A stretch of 40,139 bases of DNA from a virus: IMG/VR virus record IMGVR_UViG_3300022700_000098, positions 1-40,139 of that record. The stretch is one strand, 5' to 3'. Under the pieces are notes generated by a model that saw only the letters and a program-made list of their open reading frames with translations, ran no database searches and was not told the DNA's origin. Position numbers and translations under genes: made by a program. Positions 32,162-39,853 of this stretch are shown here, piece after piece; position 1 is the first letter of the stretch; each line of letters opens with the position of its first letter.

Positions 32162-33817
32162 ATGGCAGATAAGAACAACAAACGGAAAGAGATACTTCAA
32201 AACCAGAGAGAAGAATATCTAAAGTGCGCTACCAACCCGGAGTACTTTATGCGGAAGTACTGCATGATTCAAGACCAGCAGAAAGGTAAGATTCCGTTTG
32301 ACCTTTACCCGTTTCAAGAAAGAACGCTTGAAGAGATTGAAGATAACAGGTTCAACGTGATCTTGAAAGCCCGTCAAATGGGTATATCCACGCTTATGGC
32401 GGCGTACGCTCTTTGGCTTATGGTGTTCAACACCGACAAAAATATTTTGGTTGTGGCCCTAAAACAAAGCGTTGCCGCCAACTTGGTTAAGAAGACAAAA
32501 ATCATGCACGACAACCTTCCGTCTTTTTTGCGGCAGAAGAAGGTGCGTGACAACAGGCTTTCAATGGAACTTGATAACCAAAGCCAGATATCCGCAGAGA
32601 CAACAACGGAAAACGCCGGAAGGTCCGAGTCCCTTTCTCTTTTGATTATTGACGAGGCAGCCTTTATCGACGGTGCCCGTGACCTTTGGGCAAGTGTCCA
32701 AGCTACGCTTTCGCAGTCCGGGGGACGCTCTGTTGTGCTTTCTACCCCGGAAAATATCGGCTCTTGGTTTCATGAAGTTTGGCAAAAAGCCATTAGTGGA
32801 GCAGAAAAGATAGACGATACTCCCGACAAAGAAAAATGGATTGGAACGGGGGAAAACGATTTTCACCCGATCAAGCTTCATTGGAGTCTTCACCCCAACC
32901 GAGACGCGGAGTGGAGAAGAAAACAGGGCAAAAAACTTCCGGAGAAGGAAGCAAAACGAGAGTTTGACTGTGACTTCTCCAGTTCCGGTACGACTGTGAT
33001 TGAAATGGACCGGATTGAATCAATGGAGAAAAATACGGTATCAAAACCAAAATACAAAGTTCCTATACTAGCCGGAACAAGCCTTTGGGTATGGGAAGAG
33101 CCACAGCCAAATACCAACTACATCATATCTGCAGACGTTGCAAGAGGCGACGATGAAGGAGACTTCTCCACCTTTCAGGTGTTCACAACCAAACAGGTAG
33201 AGCAAGTTGCAGAGTATAGAGCAAGAATCGCTCCAGACCAGCTTGGGGAACAGATATACAAGGTTGGGAACATCTACAACCAAGCACTAGCAGTTGTAGA
33301 GAGAAACAATTACGGGTTCACAACTCTCCAACGTCTTATTGACATGGAGTATAAAAACCTTCTTTACACGTCAAGTGACTTTAAGATTGTTGAGGTCAAC
33401 GCTTCCTCAAACAAAAAGAAGGTCTACCCCGGATTAAAGACAACAAGAAAGACAAGGCCGCTTCTTGTGTCAAAACTTGAAGAATTTCTTCGCAAAGAAT
33501 ATGCCACGATCCGTTCTTCTAGACTTGCTGAAGAGCTTAAAACTTTCGTGTGGAAAACGTCAAAACGGGCAGAGCACCTTGACGGTTTTTACGACGACTT
33601 AATTTTCGCTACAATGTTTGCCTTCTGGAGCCGGGACACGGCGATTCGAGTGTTCGGAAACGAACGAGAAATGAACAAAGGCATGGTGAGAGGAATCAAA
33701 AACAAAAATTCACCGAGCAAACAAATCCCAAGTTCCGGAATTTCGTCCGGAAAGAACAGAGGAAATCCGCACCGAGATCCTTCAAGTGGAGAAGATATTT
33801 CTTGGCTTTTCGATTAA
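32162..33817 (+). CDS. 17: Terminase large subunit (gp17-like)
   Basis: This 551-aa protein is the packaging motor and nuclease. The ATPase half has a Walker-A-like segment VILKARQMGISTLMAAYALW (R71-QMGIST77), in which GIST replaces the usual GKS/T, and a Walker B LLIIDEAAFI (D164-E165). The C-terminal RNase H-like nuclease begins at IISADVARGDDEGDFSTF (D325 catalytic) and ends with HLDGFYDDLIFATMFAFW, giving further acidic ligands. The family's T4 member has 610 aa. It cuts concatemeric DNA and translocates it into proheads through the portal, which is encoded downstream. The leader is TTATCACTA with no Shine-Dalgarno. Assignment is strong. Confidence 0.94.
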   Translation: MADKNNKRKEILQNQREEYLKCATNPEYFMRKYCMIQDQQKGKIPFDLYPFQERTLEEIEDNRFNVILKARQMGISTLMAAYALWLMVFNTDKNILVVALKQSVAANLVKKTKIMHDNLPSFLRQKKVRDNRLSMELDNQSQISAETTTENAGRSESLSLLIIDEAAFIDGARDLWASVQATLSQSGGRSVVLSTPENIGSWFHEVWQKAISGAEKIDDTPDKEKWIGTGENDFHPIKLHWSLHPNRDAEWRRKQGKKLPEKEAKREFDCDFSSSGTTVIEMDRIESMEKNTVSKPKYKVPILAGTSLWVWEEPQPNTNYIISADVARGDDEGDFSTFQVFTTKQVEQVAEYRARIAPDQLGEQIYKVGNIYNQALAVVERNNYGFTTLQRLIDMEYKNLLYTSSDFKIVEVNASSNKKKVYPGLKTTRKTRPLLVSKLEEFLRKEYATIRSSRLAEELKTFVWKTSKRAEHLDGFYDDLIFATMFAFWSRDTAIRVFGNEREMNKGMVRGIKNKNSPSKQIPSSGISSGKNRGNPHRDPSSGEDISWLFD

Positions 33818-33843
33818 TCAAATTTACATCTCACGTAAACGCT

Positions 33844-34053
33844 ATGAAGTACAGAAAGCACAGAAACAGTCTTCAAGAGAAAGTAACAAAGGGCGATTTG
33901 TATTGCGACTTAAATGATATTCTATCTCACATGAAGGGGGTGAGAACGTCTACAAAACTTATTCAAAAGCTTGCCGACCGAATGAACAAGGACCCGGCAG
34001 AAGTGGAGTTACTTTTAGATGAACTTATAGAAGAACTTATGATGATAATATGA
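33844..34053 (+). CDS. Small helical hypothetical protein
   Basis: This 69-aa protein starts at ATG 33844 (leader GTAAACGCT), which avoids the overlap that an upstream TTG start would create with the terminase gene. It has a basic first third (KYRKHRNSLQEKV), a KLIQKLADRMNKDPAEVELL segment that could be a helix-turn-helix-like fold, and an acidic hydrophobic tail. Its stop overlaps the next start (ATGA). Function is unknown. Confidence 0.62.
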   Translation: MKYRKHRNSLQEKVTKGDLYCDLNDILSHMKGVRTSTKLIQKLADRMNKDPAEVELLLDELIEELMMII

Positions 34054-34316
34054 AAAAACTAACAAGGGGGAAGTTGCGAAGACTTATTCGAAAGGAGTTG
34101 TCCGAGGCAAAATACAAGACCGTCTATAGGAATGGGAAGAAAGTTCGTAAACTTGACTGTCCCAAGGGCAAAAAAGCGAAAGACGGAAAGTGTGTTCGAA
34201 TGTCGAGTAAAGAAAAAAGACGAAGATCAAAAGCGGCAAAGAAGGGCCATAAAAAGAAAAGTAGCTACAAGAAGGGGTCCAAAAAAAGAAAGAAAACAAA
34301 TAGAAAGAGATCATGA
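34050..34316 (+). CDS. Extremely basic protein with IIREE-type N-terminus, candidate internal DNA-condensing protein
   Basis: This 88-aa protein starts in an ATGA overlap. Residues 1-19 (MKKLTRGKLRRLIRKELSE) form the repeated N-terminal module, ending L-S-E before A, a good gp21-type cleavage site. The rest is almost entirely K, R, G and S: one segment, LDCPKGKKAKDGKCVRMSSK, contains two cysteines, and the tail (KRRRSKAAKKGHKKKSSYKKGSKKRKK) resembles histone-H1-like or protamine-like tails. In a phage whose other proteins are acidic, such a protein stands out. Its position between terminase and portal/protease fits a head-internal DNA-binding role. It could also be a prohead core protein like T4 gp67, but that one is not so basic. 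Confidence 0.75.
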   Translation: MKKLTRGKLRRLIRKELSEAKYKTVYRNGKKVRKLDCPKGKKAKDGKCVRMSSKEKRRRSKAAKKGHKKKSSYKKGSKKRKKTNRKRS

Positions 34317-34708
34317 AATTAAACGACATGCTTGAAGAGCTTACAAAAAGGATTGCCGAGCGTTCAATTGGTAACTTTTTGGAAAGCGTTACAATTGAGG
34401 TCAACGTTGACCTGTCAAAGCACGCAGACGAGAGAAGATTCCGGCACGGACAAGGCGATGAGATTGACGAAGAAGAAATTATCGCTACCGCCGAAGAAGC
34501 GTCTGATAAGATCCTCCAGTACCTAATCAATAATCGAATGGACGTTGGGGACGAGTTCGTTATTCGAGACAACACATATGACTTAAATCTTGTCGGTGTT
34601 TTAGAACGAACAAGAGACCCTTCGGTTCTTTCCCTGACGGTCATTACCGTTATGCGGAAAGAAAACTTTAAACCGAAGTCCGGAGATATTGTTATCGACA
34701 TTTACTAG
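34313..34708 (+). CDS. Phage protein with possible processed N-terminus
   Basis: This 131-aa protein starts in an ATGA overlap, MKLNDMLEELTKRIAERS, with L-E-E near the start, similar to MIRLNDILKE at 3466. The body contains SKHADERRFRHGQGDEI, then EEASDKILQYLINNRMDVGDEFVIRD, then LVGVLERTRD and LSLTVITVMRKENF. This order of a basic ADERRxR segment, helix and beta strands resembles small DUF4258/RelE-like folds found in phages, although I cannot confirm it. It is the third of a run of overlapping small genes between terminase and portal. Confidence 0.65.
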   Translation: MKLNDMLEELTKRIAERSIGNFLESVTIEVNVDLSKHADERRFRHGQGDEIDEEEIIATAEEASDKILQYLINNRMDVGDEFVIRDNTYDLNLVGVLERTRDPSVLSLTVITVMRKENFKPKSGDIVIDIY

Positions 34709-34725
34709 GAAGCAACGTAAAAGAC

Positions 34726-35688
34726 ATGATCACAAAGCAAAAGATTTCTCAAATATTGACCGAGGATGAAGATGAAGACCTTACAATGGACGATCTTCCC
34801 GACTACGATACCCCCGAGCTTCCAGACCAAGAAGATGTGGAGTATGACGGGCGAGAGGTAACGCTTTACGACCCGTTTCGGATTGAAGATGACGAAAAGA
34901 AGTTTGCCGTTTATGTTCGCAACCCGGATTCCGGAAACGTGAACAAAGTGAAATTCGGCTCCGATACGATGGAAATCAAAAGAGACGATCCGGGGAGGCT
35001 CAAATCCTTTAGATCCAGATTTAGCTGTGATGAACTTGACCAGTCTGACAAGCACACGGCGAAATTTTGGAGTTGTGTATTCTGGAGGAAGGACAAGTCC
35101 GTATCCGATCTTTTAAGTGAAGATAAAGAGTGGAAGATCGAAGAATATATGCGTTCTGCAGTTCAAAGCCACATTTTAGAAAAGGCAAGCGAAGAGTATT
35201 GCAAGAACACCGACCCAGAAGACATGGGTTTCACTCAAAAAGCAAGCTGTAAAGCCCAAGGGTACATTGAAAGAGCAGATGGTGAAAAAAAGAAATCAGA
35301 CAAATATAAAGAATCAACCAATATGAGAAGAATTGACACAAAAGAGGGAAAACGGCAAATATTCGTTGAAGAGCTTCGCCTTCTCGAAGAAGAGGAAGAC
35401 AGAGAAGAGACGACTGTTGGGGAAGTTATTGACGACCCGGACATGATTTTGGTTCACCCACGAAGCCCACAATACAGCGAACTTGTTCGCCAGATCCGAA
35501 GTGAACTTGGAACGAGTTCATTCAACCCCTCTTCATATGAATTTTACATCGTGAACCAAGCCGAATACGACTCTCAAACCGGACACGGAGAGGTGTATGG
35601 CGGCTACGTGGGAAGAAATTATGTGTCTGATTGGGGGAGAGGGTATGACCAAATAAGCGACGAGAACAAGATTGTAAGGCTTATATGA
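34726..35688 (+). CDS. Two-part conserved phage protein with IxE-type N-terminus
   Basis: This 320-aa protein begins MITKQKISQILTEDEDEDL, a version of the module ending L-T-E before D. The first part (to about residue 195) has conserved-looking motifs: FAVYVRNPDSGNVNKVKFG, DDPGRLKSFRSRFSCDELD, FWSCVFW and MGFTQKASCKAQGYI with cysteines C100, C117, C165 and C176, which could form a metal site. I have seen this motif set in marine phages without a known role. A second part starts near residue 198 (MRRIDTKEGKRQIFVEELRLLEEEE) and ends in a tyrosine-rich domain; it may be a fused second gene. No T4 equivalent is evident. Confidence 0.7.
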   Translation: MITKQKISQILTEDEDEDLTMDDLPDYDTPELPDQEDVEYDGREVTLYDPFRIEDDEKKFAVYVRNPDSGNVNKVKFGSDTMEIKRDDPGRLKSFRSRFSCDELDQSDKHTAKFWSCVFWRKDKSVSDLLSEDKEWKIEEYMRSAVQSHILEKASEEYCKNTDPEDMGFTQKASCKAQGYIERADGEKKKSDKYKESTNMRRIDTKEGKRQIFVEELRLLEEEEDREETTVGEVIDDPDMILVHPRSPQYSELVRQIRSELGTSSFNPSSYEFYIVNQAEYDSQTGHGEVYGGYVGRNYVSDWGRGYDQISDENKIVRLI

Positions 35689-35696
35689 CTCAAAGC

Positions 35697-35712
35697 TATA
35701 TATTGTTGAATA
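35697..35712 (+). promoter_or_regulatory. Candidate late promoter element
   Basis: TATATATTGTTGAATA lies 39 bases before the portal ATG at 35752, in the 63-base gap after the preceding stop. It is a weaker match to the recurring element. Confidence 0.4.
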
Positions 35713-35751
35713 GAAACGAAGAAGTTATGAATATAAAAACCAACTCATAGA

Positions 35752-37656
35752 ATGGCAAAAGAGTCAACAGGAAGCATTAGAAATGCTCTTTCGCGTCTTT
35801 TCTCTAGCGAAGTCATTGTTCGATCTAGCGACGGAGAAGACGTTACAACGGCAGATCTACGCAACAGCCAATCTATATCCCAAGACCTTGCAGACGGTCG
35901 CTTTAAAAAGCTATACGGTTCCGGTCAAAGTCATTATTCTTCAAGCGGATATTCTTCTTCACAAGCCCTTCACGCAAACAGATTTGAGCTTTTCCAGACG
36001 TATGAAGACATGGATCAAGACCCGATCATTGCGTCTGCGCTTGACATTTATGCCAACGAAGTTTCAACTAAAGACGCATACGGGCAAATTTTAGATGTAG
36101 AATGTGAAAATGGAGAAATAAAGTCCGTTCTTGAAAACTTGGTGTTCAACATACTGGACGTTAATTTTAATGCCCGGTGGTGGGCGCGTTCGATTGCAAA
36201 GTATGGAGACCTCTTTCTTCATATGACAGTTAACGAAGACGTTGGGGTAACAAAGGTTACTCCGCTTTCCCCATATGAGATCGTAAGACAAGAAGACACC
36301 CACGGAGACGAAATTAAATTCGTCTACCAAGGAAACGCTCACGGGTCTGCGTACACAACGAGCACCCAAGGGCAAATTGCGTTTGAAGAATGGGAAGTTG
36401 CACACTTTCGGTTCATCAATGACGGAAACTTCTTTCCGTACGGAAAAAGCATTATCGAAAACGGAAGAAAGATATGGCAACAGCTTTCGTTGATGGAAGA
36501 GGCGATGCTTATTCACCGGATTATGAGAGCACCGGAAAAGCGGGTTTTCAAAATTGACGTTGGGAATATTGAACCTGACGCGATTGAAAGCTATATGAAC
36601 GACGTTATGGCCGATATTCAACAAACTCCGCTTGTTGACCCGGAGACCGGACAATACAACTTAGAGTTCAACATGCAGAACATGTTGGAAGACTTCTTTC
36701 TTCCGGTTCGTGGAAACCAATCCGGCACAGAGATCAACAGCCTTCAAGGTCTTCAATATCAAGCAATGGAAGACGTTGAATATCTTCGAAAGAAACTTAT
36801 GTCGGCTCTAAAAATTCCGAACGCTTTCTTGGGATACGAACAGGAGATTCAAGGAAAGGCGACTCTTGCCCAAGAGTCCATTAAGTTTTCAAACGCCGTT
36901 GAAAATCTTCAACGCTCTATTGCTAGGGAGCTTAAAAAGATTGCTGTTGTTCACCTTTATGTCCGGGGATACAGAGGGAGCGACCTTATTGACTTTAACT
37001 TCTCGTTTACAAACCCAAGCATTGTTGCCGAACAAGAAAGAATTGAGTTCCTTAGCCGAAAGGTAAGTCTTGCCCGTGACATGCGAGAAATGCCATTTCT
37101 TTCCGATGAAAAGATTGCGAAAGAGGTGTTCAACATGTCCGAAGACGAAATCGATGAAGAGTATAAAGAGAAAGTTCGGGATTGGAAGCGCAACTTCCGT
37201 AAAGATCAAATTGAGCGCGAAGGTAACGATCCTGTGAAGACGGGGATGAGCTATGGAACCCCAAGCGACTTGGCAATGAGCGGAAGTTCCCAAATTCAAA
37301 ACCTTGACATTGACGACACCGAAGACCAGCTAAACGACTTAGACAAAGAAGAGGGCGAAAATGATCTTGGAAGCGGAGACGATGACGTATCCGGCATGAA
37401 AGACCTTTCAAACCAGATTAGAAACAAGTCTTCGGACGTAACCCACAACTACCAAGGGGGAAGTCCAATGGCCCTTTCTTCAAGCTTAGAAAAGCATTTC
37501 AACAGAAAGAAGCGTCTTATTCAGGAAACGTACATGGAAAGTGACGATGAAGAGGAAAAAAGAAACGAAGAACATATGAAAGATACATATATGGATGAGT
37601 CAACCCTTGAAGAAAAAAGTGATCGACTCAAAGAAATACTAGATAAAACCTTGTAG
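35752..37656 (+). CDS. 20: Portal protein (gp20-like)
   Basis: This 634-aa protein is the dodecameric portal through which DNA enters and leaves the head. Typical gp20 segments are visible: RFELFQTYEDMDQDPIIASALDIYANE at about residues 77-103, ARWWARSIAKYGDLFLHM at 143-160, then IRQ-type MRAPEKRVFKIDVGNIEPD, and a long helical C-terminal part with YLRKKLMSALKIPNAFLGYEQ followed by RSIARELKKIAVVHLY. T4 gp20 has 524 aa; the extra length is a low-complexity acidic tail (about residues 520-634, rich in D, E, S and N). It begins after a candidate late promoter and is followed by genes of the head-morphogenesis group. Confidence 0.93.
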   Translation: MAKESTGSIRNALSRLFSSEVIVRSSDGEDVTTADLRNSQSISQDLADGRFKKLYGSGQSHYSSSGYSSSQALHANRFELFQTYEDMDQDPIIASALDIYANEVSTKDAYGQILDVECENGEIKSVLENLVFNILDVNFNARWWARSIAKYGDLFLHMTVNEDVGVTKVTPLSPYEIVRQEDTHGDEIKFVYQGNAHGSAYTTSTQGQIAFEEWEVAHFRFINDGNFFPYGKSIIENGRKIWQQLSLMEEAMLIHRIMRAPEKRVFKIDVGNIEPDAIESYMNDVMADIQQTPLVDPETGQYNLEFNMQNMLEDFFLPVRGNQSGTEINSLQGLQYQAMEDVEYLRKKLMSALKIPNAFLGYEQEIQGKATLAQESIKFSNAVENLQRSIARELKKIAVVHLYVRGYRGSDLIDFNFSFTNPSIVAEQERIEFLSRKVSLARDMREMPFLSDEKIAKEVFNMSEDEIDEEYKEKVRDWKRNFRKDQIEREGNDPVKTGMSYGTPSDLAMSGSSQIQNLDIDDTEDQLNDLDKEEGENDLGSGDDDVSGMKDLSNQIRNKSSDVTHNYQGGSPMALSSSLEKHFNRKKRLIQETYMESDDEEEKRNEEHMKDTYMDESTLEEKSDRLKEILDKTL

Positions 37657-37691
37657 TAACACTCGTTTTATAAAGGAGCACGTAATTTTTC

Positions 37692-37708
37692 TATATATAA
37701 AGTGAAGA
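37692..37708 (+). promoter_or_regulatory. Candidate late promoter element
   Basis: TATATATAAAGTGAAGA lies 20 bases before the ATG at 37729. It is the best example of the recurring element and near-identical to the one at 28677. Confidence 0.55.
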
Positions 37709-37728
37709 AGATTTAACAAAAACCTAAG

Positions 37729-38619
37729 ATGAAAAAGATAAAACACTCGAAGTACAAAAATACTGGCTTGATTTTTGAAATGCTGGTGCGTCAAATTACT
37801 GTTGATGCACTAAATGGAGAAACGAAAAGCGAGGCGGCTCGAATAATTCGAGAGTATTACAAGGACACCGAGCTTGCCAAAGAGTACTCTTTGTATAACG
37901 TCTTAATGAGTGAAGATTTCTCTAACGCAAGCAAAGCAAAAGACCTTATAAACCGGGTCGTTGAAACGCGAAAGAAGCTTGACGACCAGAAGCTGTATAA
38001 CCAGAGATATGACTTGATTGGAGAGATCAAAGAGCACTACCCGCTTGAAGAGTTCTTCAAGTCAAGAGTAGACAACTACAAAGAGTATGCGAGCATCTAC
38101 AAGGTTTTTGAAGCCGAAAAAGACGATAAAGAGATTTACAACCCCGCCGACGTTGTTCGGTCTGAAGACACGCTTGTAGAACACATCACAAGCGACACGT
38201 CCGAACCTACCAAGGAGGAAAAACTAAAAGAGGCCCGGTCAAAAGAGATAGAAGAATACAAAAGCCAGAGCAAAGACCTTCGCCTCTATGCACAGAAACT
38301 TATGATTGAGCGGTTTAACGACCGATACAACGGGTTGAACGGGAAACAGAAAAAGCTTCTTCGAAAATACATCAACAACATTTCAAATACAAACAATCTT
38401 CGAGAATACGTGGATTCGGAGGCTGAAGAATTAAGAGAAACACTTTCCTCACTTCAAGACGAAATCGAAGACACGGTTACAAAAACAAAAGTCAAAGAAG
38501 CTTCCGAACTTATCGGCAACGTTAAAAACGGTCAACACGTCACCGAAGATCAAGTAACGAAGCTTCTTATGTATTACCAGCTTCAAGAAAAAATCGAAAA
38601 CCAGCTTAAAAGTCAATGA
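37729..38619 (+). CDS. Head-morphogenesis region helical protein
   Basis: This 296-aa protein, between portal and protease genes, is nearly all helical and highly charged. The N-terminus MKKIKHSKYKNTGLIFEMLVRQIT is followed by LNGETKSEAARIIREYYKDTELAKEYSLYNVL, then acidic coiled-coil-like segments (LRETLSSLQDEIEDTVTKTKVKEASEL). In T4 the genes between 20 and 21 encode prohead core proteins (gp67, gp68), so a scaffold or core function is plausible, but those are much smaller. I recognise the N-terminal style from marine T4-like phages without a proven role. The next gene overlaps by ATGA. Confidence 0.68.
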   Translation: MKKIKHSKYKNTGLIFEMLVRQITVDALNGETKSEAARIIREYYKDTELAKEYSLYNVLMSEDFSNASKAKDLINRVVETRKKLDDQKLYNQRYDLIGEIKEHYPLEEFFKSRVDNYKEYASIYKVFEAEKDDKEIYNPADVVRSEDTLVEHITSDTSEPTKEEKLKEARSKEIEEYKSQSKDLRLYAQKLMIERFNDRYNGLNGKQKKLLRKYINNISNTNNLREYVDSEAEELRETLSSLQDEIEDTVTKTKVKEASELIGNVKNGQHVTEDQVTKLLMYYQLQEKIENQLKSQ

Positions 38620-38993
38620 GAAGAAGAATTAGCGAAGATTGTGGTTGCAACGGAGGTTCTTCCTTAAAGTATCCTAAAAGCAAGCTTAAAGAGTACATCA
38701 AGACGATAATAGCTGACAGCGAAGATGATGACGAAGAAAAGGAAACAACCGACGAAGCAACAACAACGTTGAACGTTCCGGGGTATGACACGCCGTATGC
38801 GTTTTCGGGGGATAGCGAAGAAGATGAAGAGAAGAGAAAAAAGAAGCTAAAAAAGATCAACAAGCAATACGGTTATACGCTTGTTCAAGACGTTACAAGC
38901 CCGGAAGCGATCCAAGACTTTCTTGCATTCTTTGGCCCAATGGCTGATAAAGACGAGCGTATTCGAAAAGAGGTCAAGAAGCTAATAACCTAA
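38616..38993 (+). CDS. Acidic protein with ISE-type N-terminus
   Basis: This 125-aa protein starts in an ATGA overlap with MRRRISEDCGCNGGSS: I-S-E at positions 5-7, then a C-G-C pair. A second module-like helix follows (KLKEYIKTIIADSED). The middle is strongly acidic with the motif LNVPGYDTPYAFSGD, a pattern that recurs in phage proteins. The C-terminal helical part (LKKINKQYGYTLVQDVTSPEAIQ) is not recognised. The basic-then-acidic arrangement and its position next to the protease fit a prohead core or internal protein. Confidence 0.68.
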   Translation: MRRRISEDCGCNGGSSLKYPKSKLKEYIKTIIADSEDDDEEKETTDEATTTLNVPGYDTPYAFSGDSEEDEEKRKKKLKKINKQYGYTLVQDVTSPEAIQDFLAFFGPMADKDERIRKEVKKLIT

Positions 38994-39042
38994 AATTTTC
39001 AAGAGTCACTAAAAGTTTACGTGTATTTCAAGATTCATTCAC

Positions 39043-39060
39043 TTTATATAACTAAAATAG
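39043..39060 (+). promoter_or_regulatory. Weak candidate promoter element
   Basis: TTTATATAACTAAAATAG lies directly before the ATG at 39067, with six intervening bases. It has a TATA core but lacks the AAGTGAAGA part. Confidence 0.3.
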
Positions 39061-39066
39061 CACACA

Positions 39067-39288
39067 ATGGGAAATCTTATTAACGGACAAAAGAAGTCAC
39101 GATTCAAAGAGCTTGCAGGACTAAACGAAAACAAGCAATCTCAACGGCAACGGCTCAATGAACAGGCAGACAAGATGAGGCAACTTATGGGAGAGGTTTC
39201 CTTTACCCAAGCCCTTCTTGAAAGCCTAAGTAATGACGAGCTTGAAGAGAAGCTTTCATACATCAACGAAAATTACCGAGTACAGTAA
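39067..39288 (+). CDS. Small helical hypothetical protein
   Basis: This 73-aa protein is rich in Q, E, L and K. Its first part, KKSRFKELAGLNENKQSQRQ, contains a L-N-E motif, and a helix follows (RLNEQADKMRQLMGEVSF) with amphipathic spacing. It sits in the run of short genes just before the protease. There is no known family match. The L-N-E might be a processing site as in neighbouring proteins, but the IIREE helix is missing, so I would not count it as a clear member. Confidence 0.58.
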   Translation: MGNLINGQKKSRFKELAGLNENKQSQRQRLNEQADKMRQLMGEVSFTQALLESLSNDELEEKLSYINENYRVQ

Positions 39289-39313
39289 ATATACTTCTGT
39301 ACACCTTGTTAAT

Positions 39314-39493
39314 ATGATGAGAGGAAGAAAAGATAAGACGTTGCGGCGCATTATTCGAGAAGAGGTGTGCCGCACGCTTATCGAAGAAGAGTTTTCCAAA
39401 GACGAAGAAGAAGAGATCCGGCAAATTATTCGTTCGGAGATTTCAGAAGTCTTTTATGACCTGTTTAGAAGGCGATCCTTTTGGATTGATTAG
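39314..39493 (+). CDS. IIREE-module protein consisting largely of two module helices
   Basis: This 59-aa protein starts at ATG 39314 (AATATGATG; the second ATG is at 39317), which does not overlap the preceding gene as an upstream start would. Residues 3-25 read RGRKDKTLRRIIREEVCRTL then I-E-E-E, and residues 34-46 repeat the theme (IRQIIRSEISEVF). It is almost the bare module, duplicated, with a short aromatic tail (FYDLFRRRSFWID). It may be the simplest form of the targeting segment or a competitor for it. Confidence 0.68.
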   Translation: MMRGRKDKTLRRIIREEVCRTLIEEEFSKDEEEEIRQIIRSEISEVFYDLFRRRSFWID

Positions 39494-39532
39494 ATAGCAA
39501 CACAGTAACAGATAAAAACATTTAGATACATC

Positions 39533-39832
39533 ATGTCCCCACAACGGCTTAAACGAATCATCCGAGAAGAGGTTTCAAATCTTATTTCCGAGTCCCACCT
39601 GTCTTCAGGTGAGGTGGTTGGAAAAGGAGTAGGACCAATCGAAATCCGAGAAACAATCGGAACGTTTCGAACAATGGGTGGAGACATTGAAATCTACGCC
39701 GTTGAAGACCAGCGGACGATGGACGTTGGCGTGTATATCGTTGAGTACGGCGAAACAAACGGAATTATCATTGGAGCAGAAGACGCAGATAAAGTTGCTC
39801 GAATGATTTCAAGCGTTACAGAACTGTATTAA
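39533..39832 (+). CDS. Small protein with IIREE-type N-terminus
   Basis: This 99-aa protein begins MSPQRLKRIIREEVSNLISE, one of the closest matches to the module, with I-S-E before S. A glycine-rich segment follows, then a beta-strand-rich domain (GDIEIYAVED, MDVGVYIVEYGETNGIIIGAEDADKVARMI). It directly precedes the prohead protease gene, with 21 bases between. I do not recognise the C-terminal domain. By the proposed logic it would be packaged or used in prohead assembly. Confidence 0.7.
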   Translation: MSPQRLKRIIREEVSNLISESHLSSGEVVGKGVGPIEIRETIGTFRTMGGDIEIYAVEDQRTMDVGVYIVEYGETNGIIIGAEDADKVARMISSVTELY

Positions 39833-39853
39833 TTTTCAAATATAGCTTCCATA

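Noticed and set aside
32368-32392. Inactivated ATPase in the terminase because GIST replaces GKS/T
   Set aside because: Terminases often have a deviating P-loop with the basic residue at the start (here R71), and Walker B and nuclease residues are intact.
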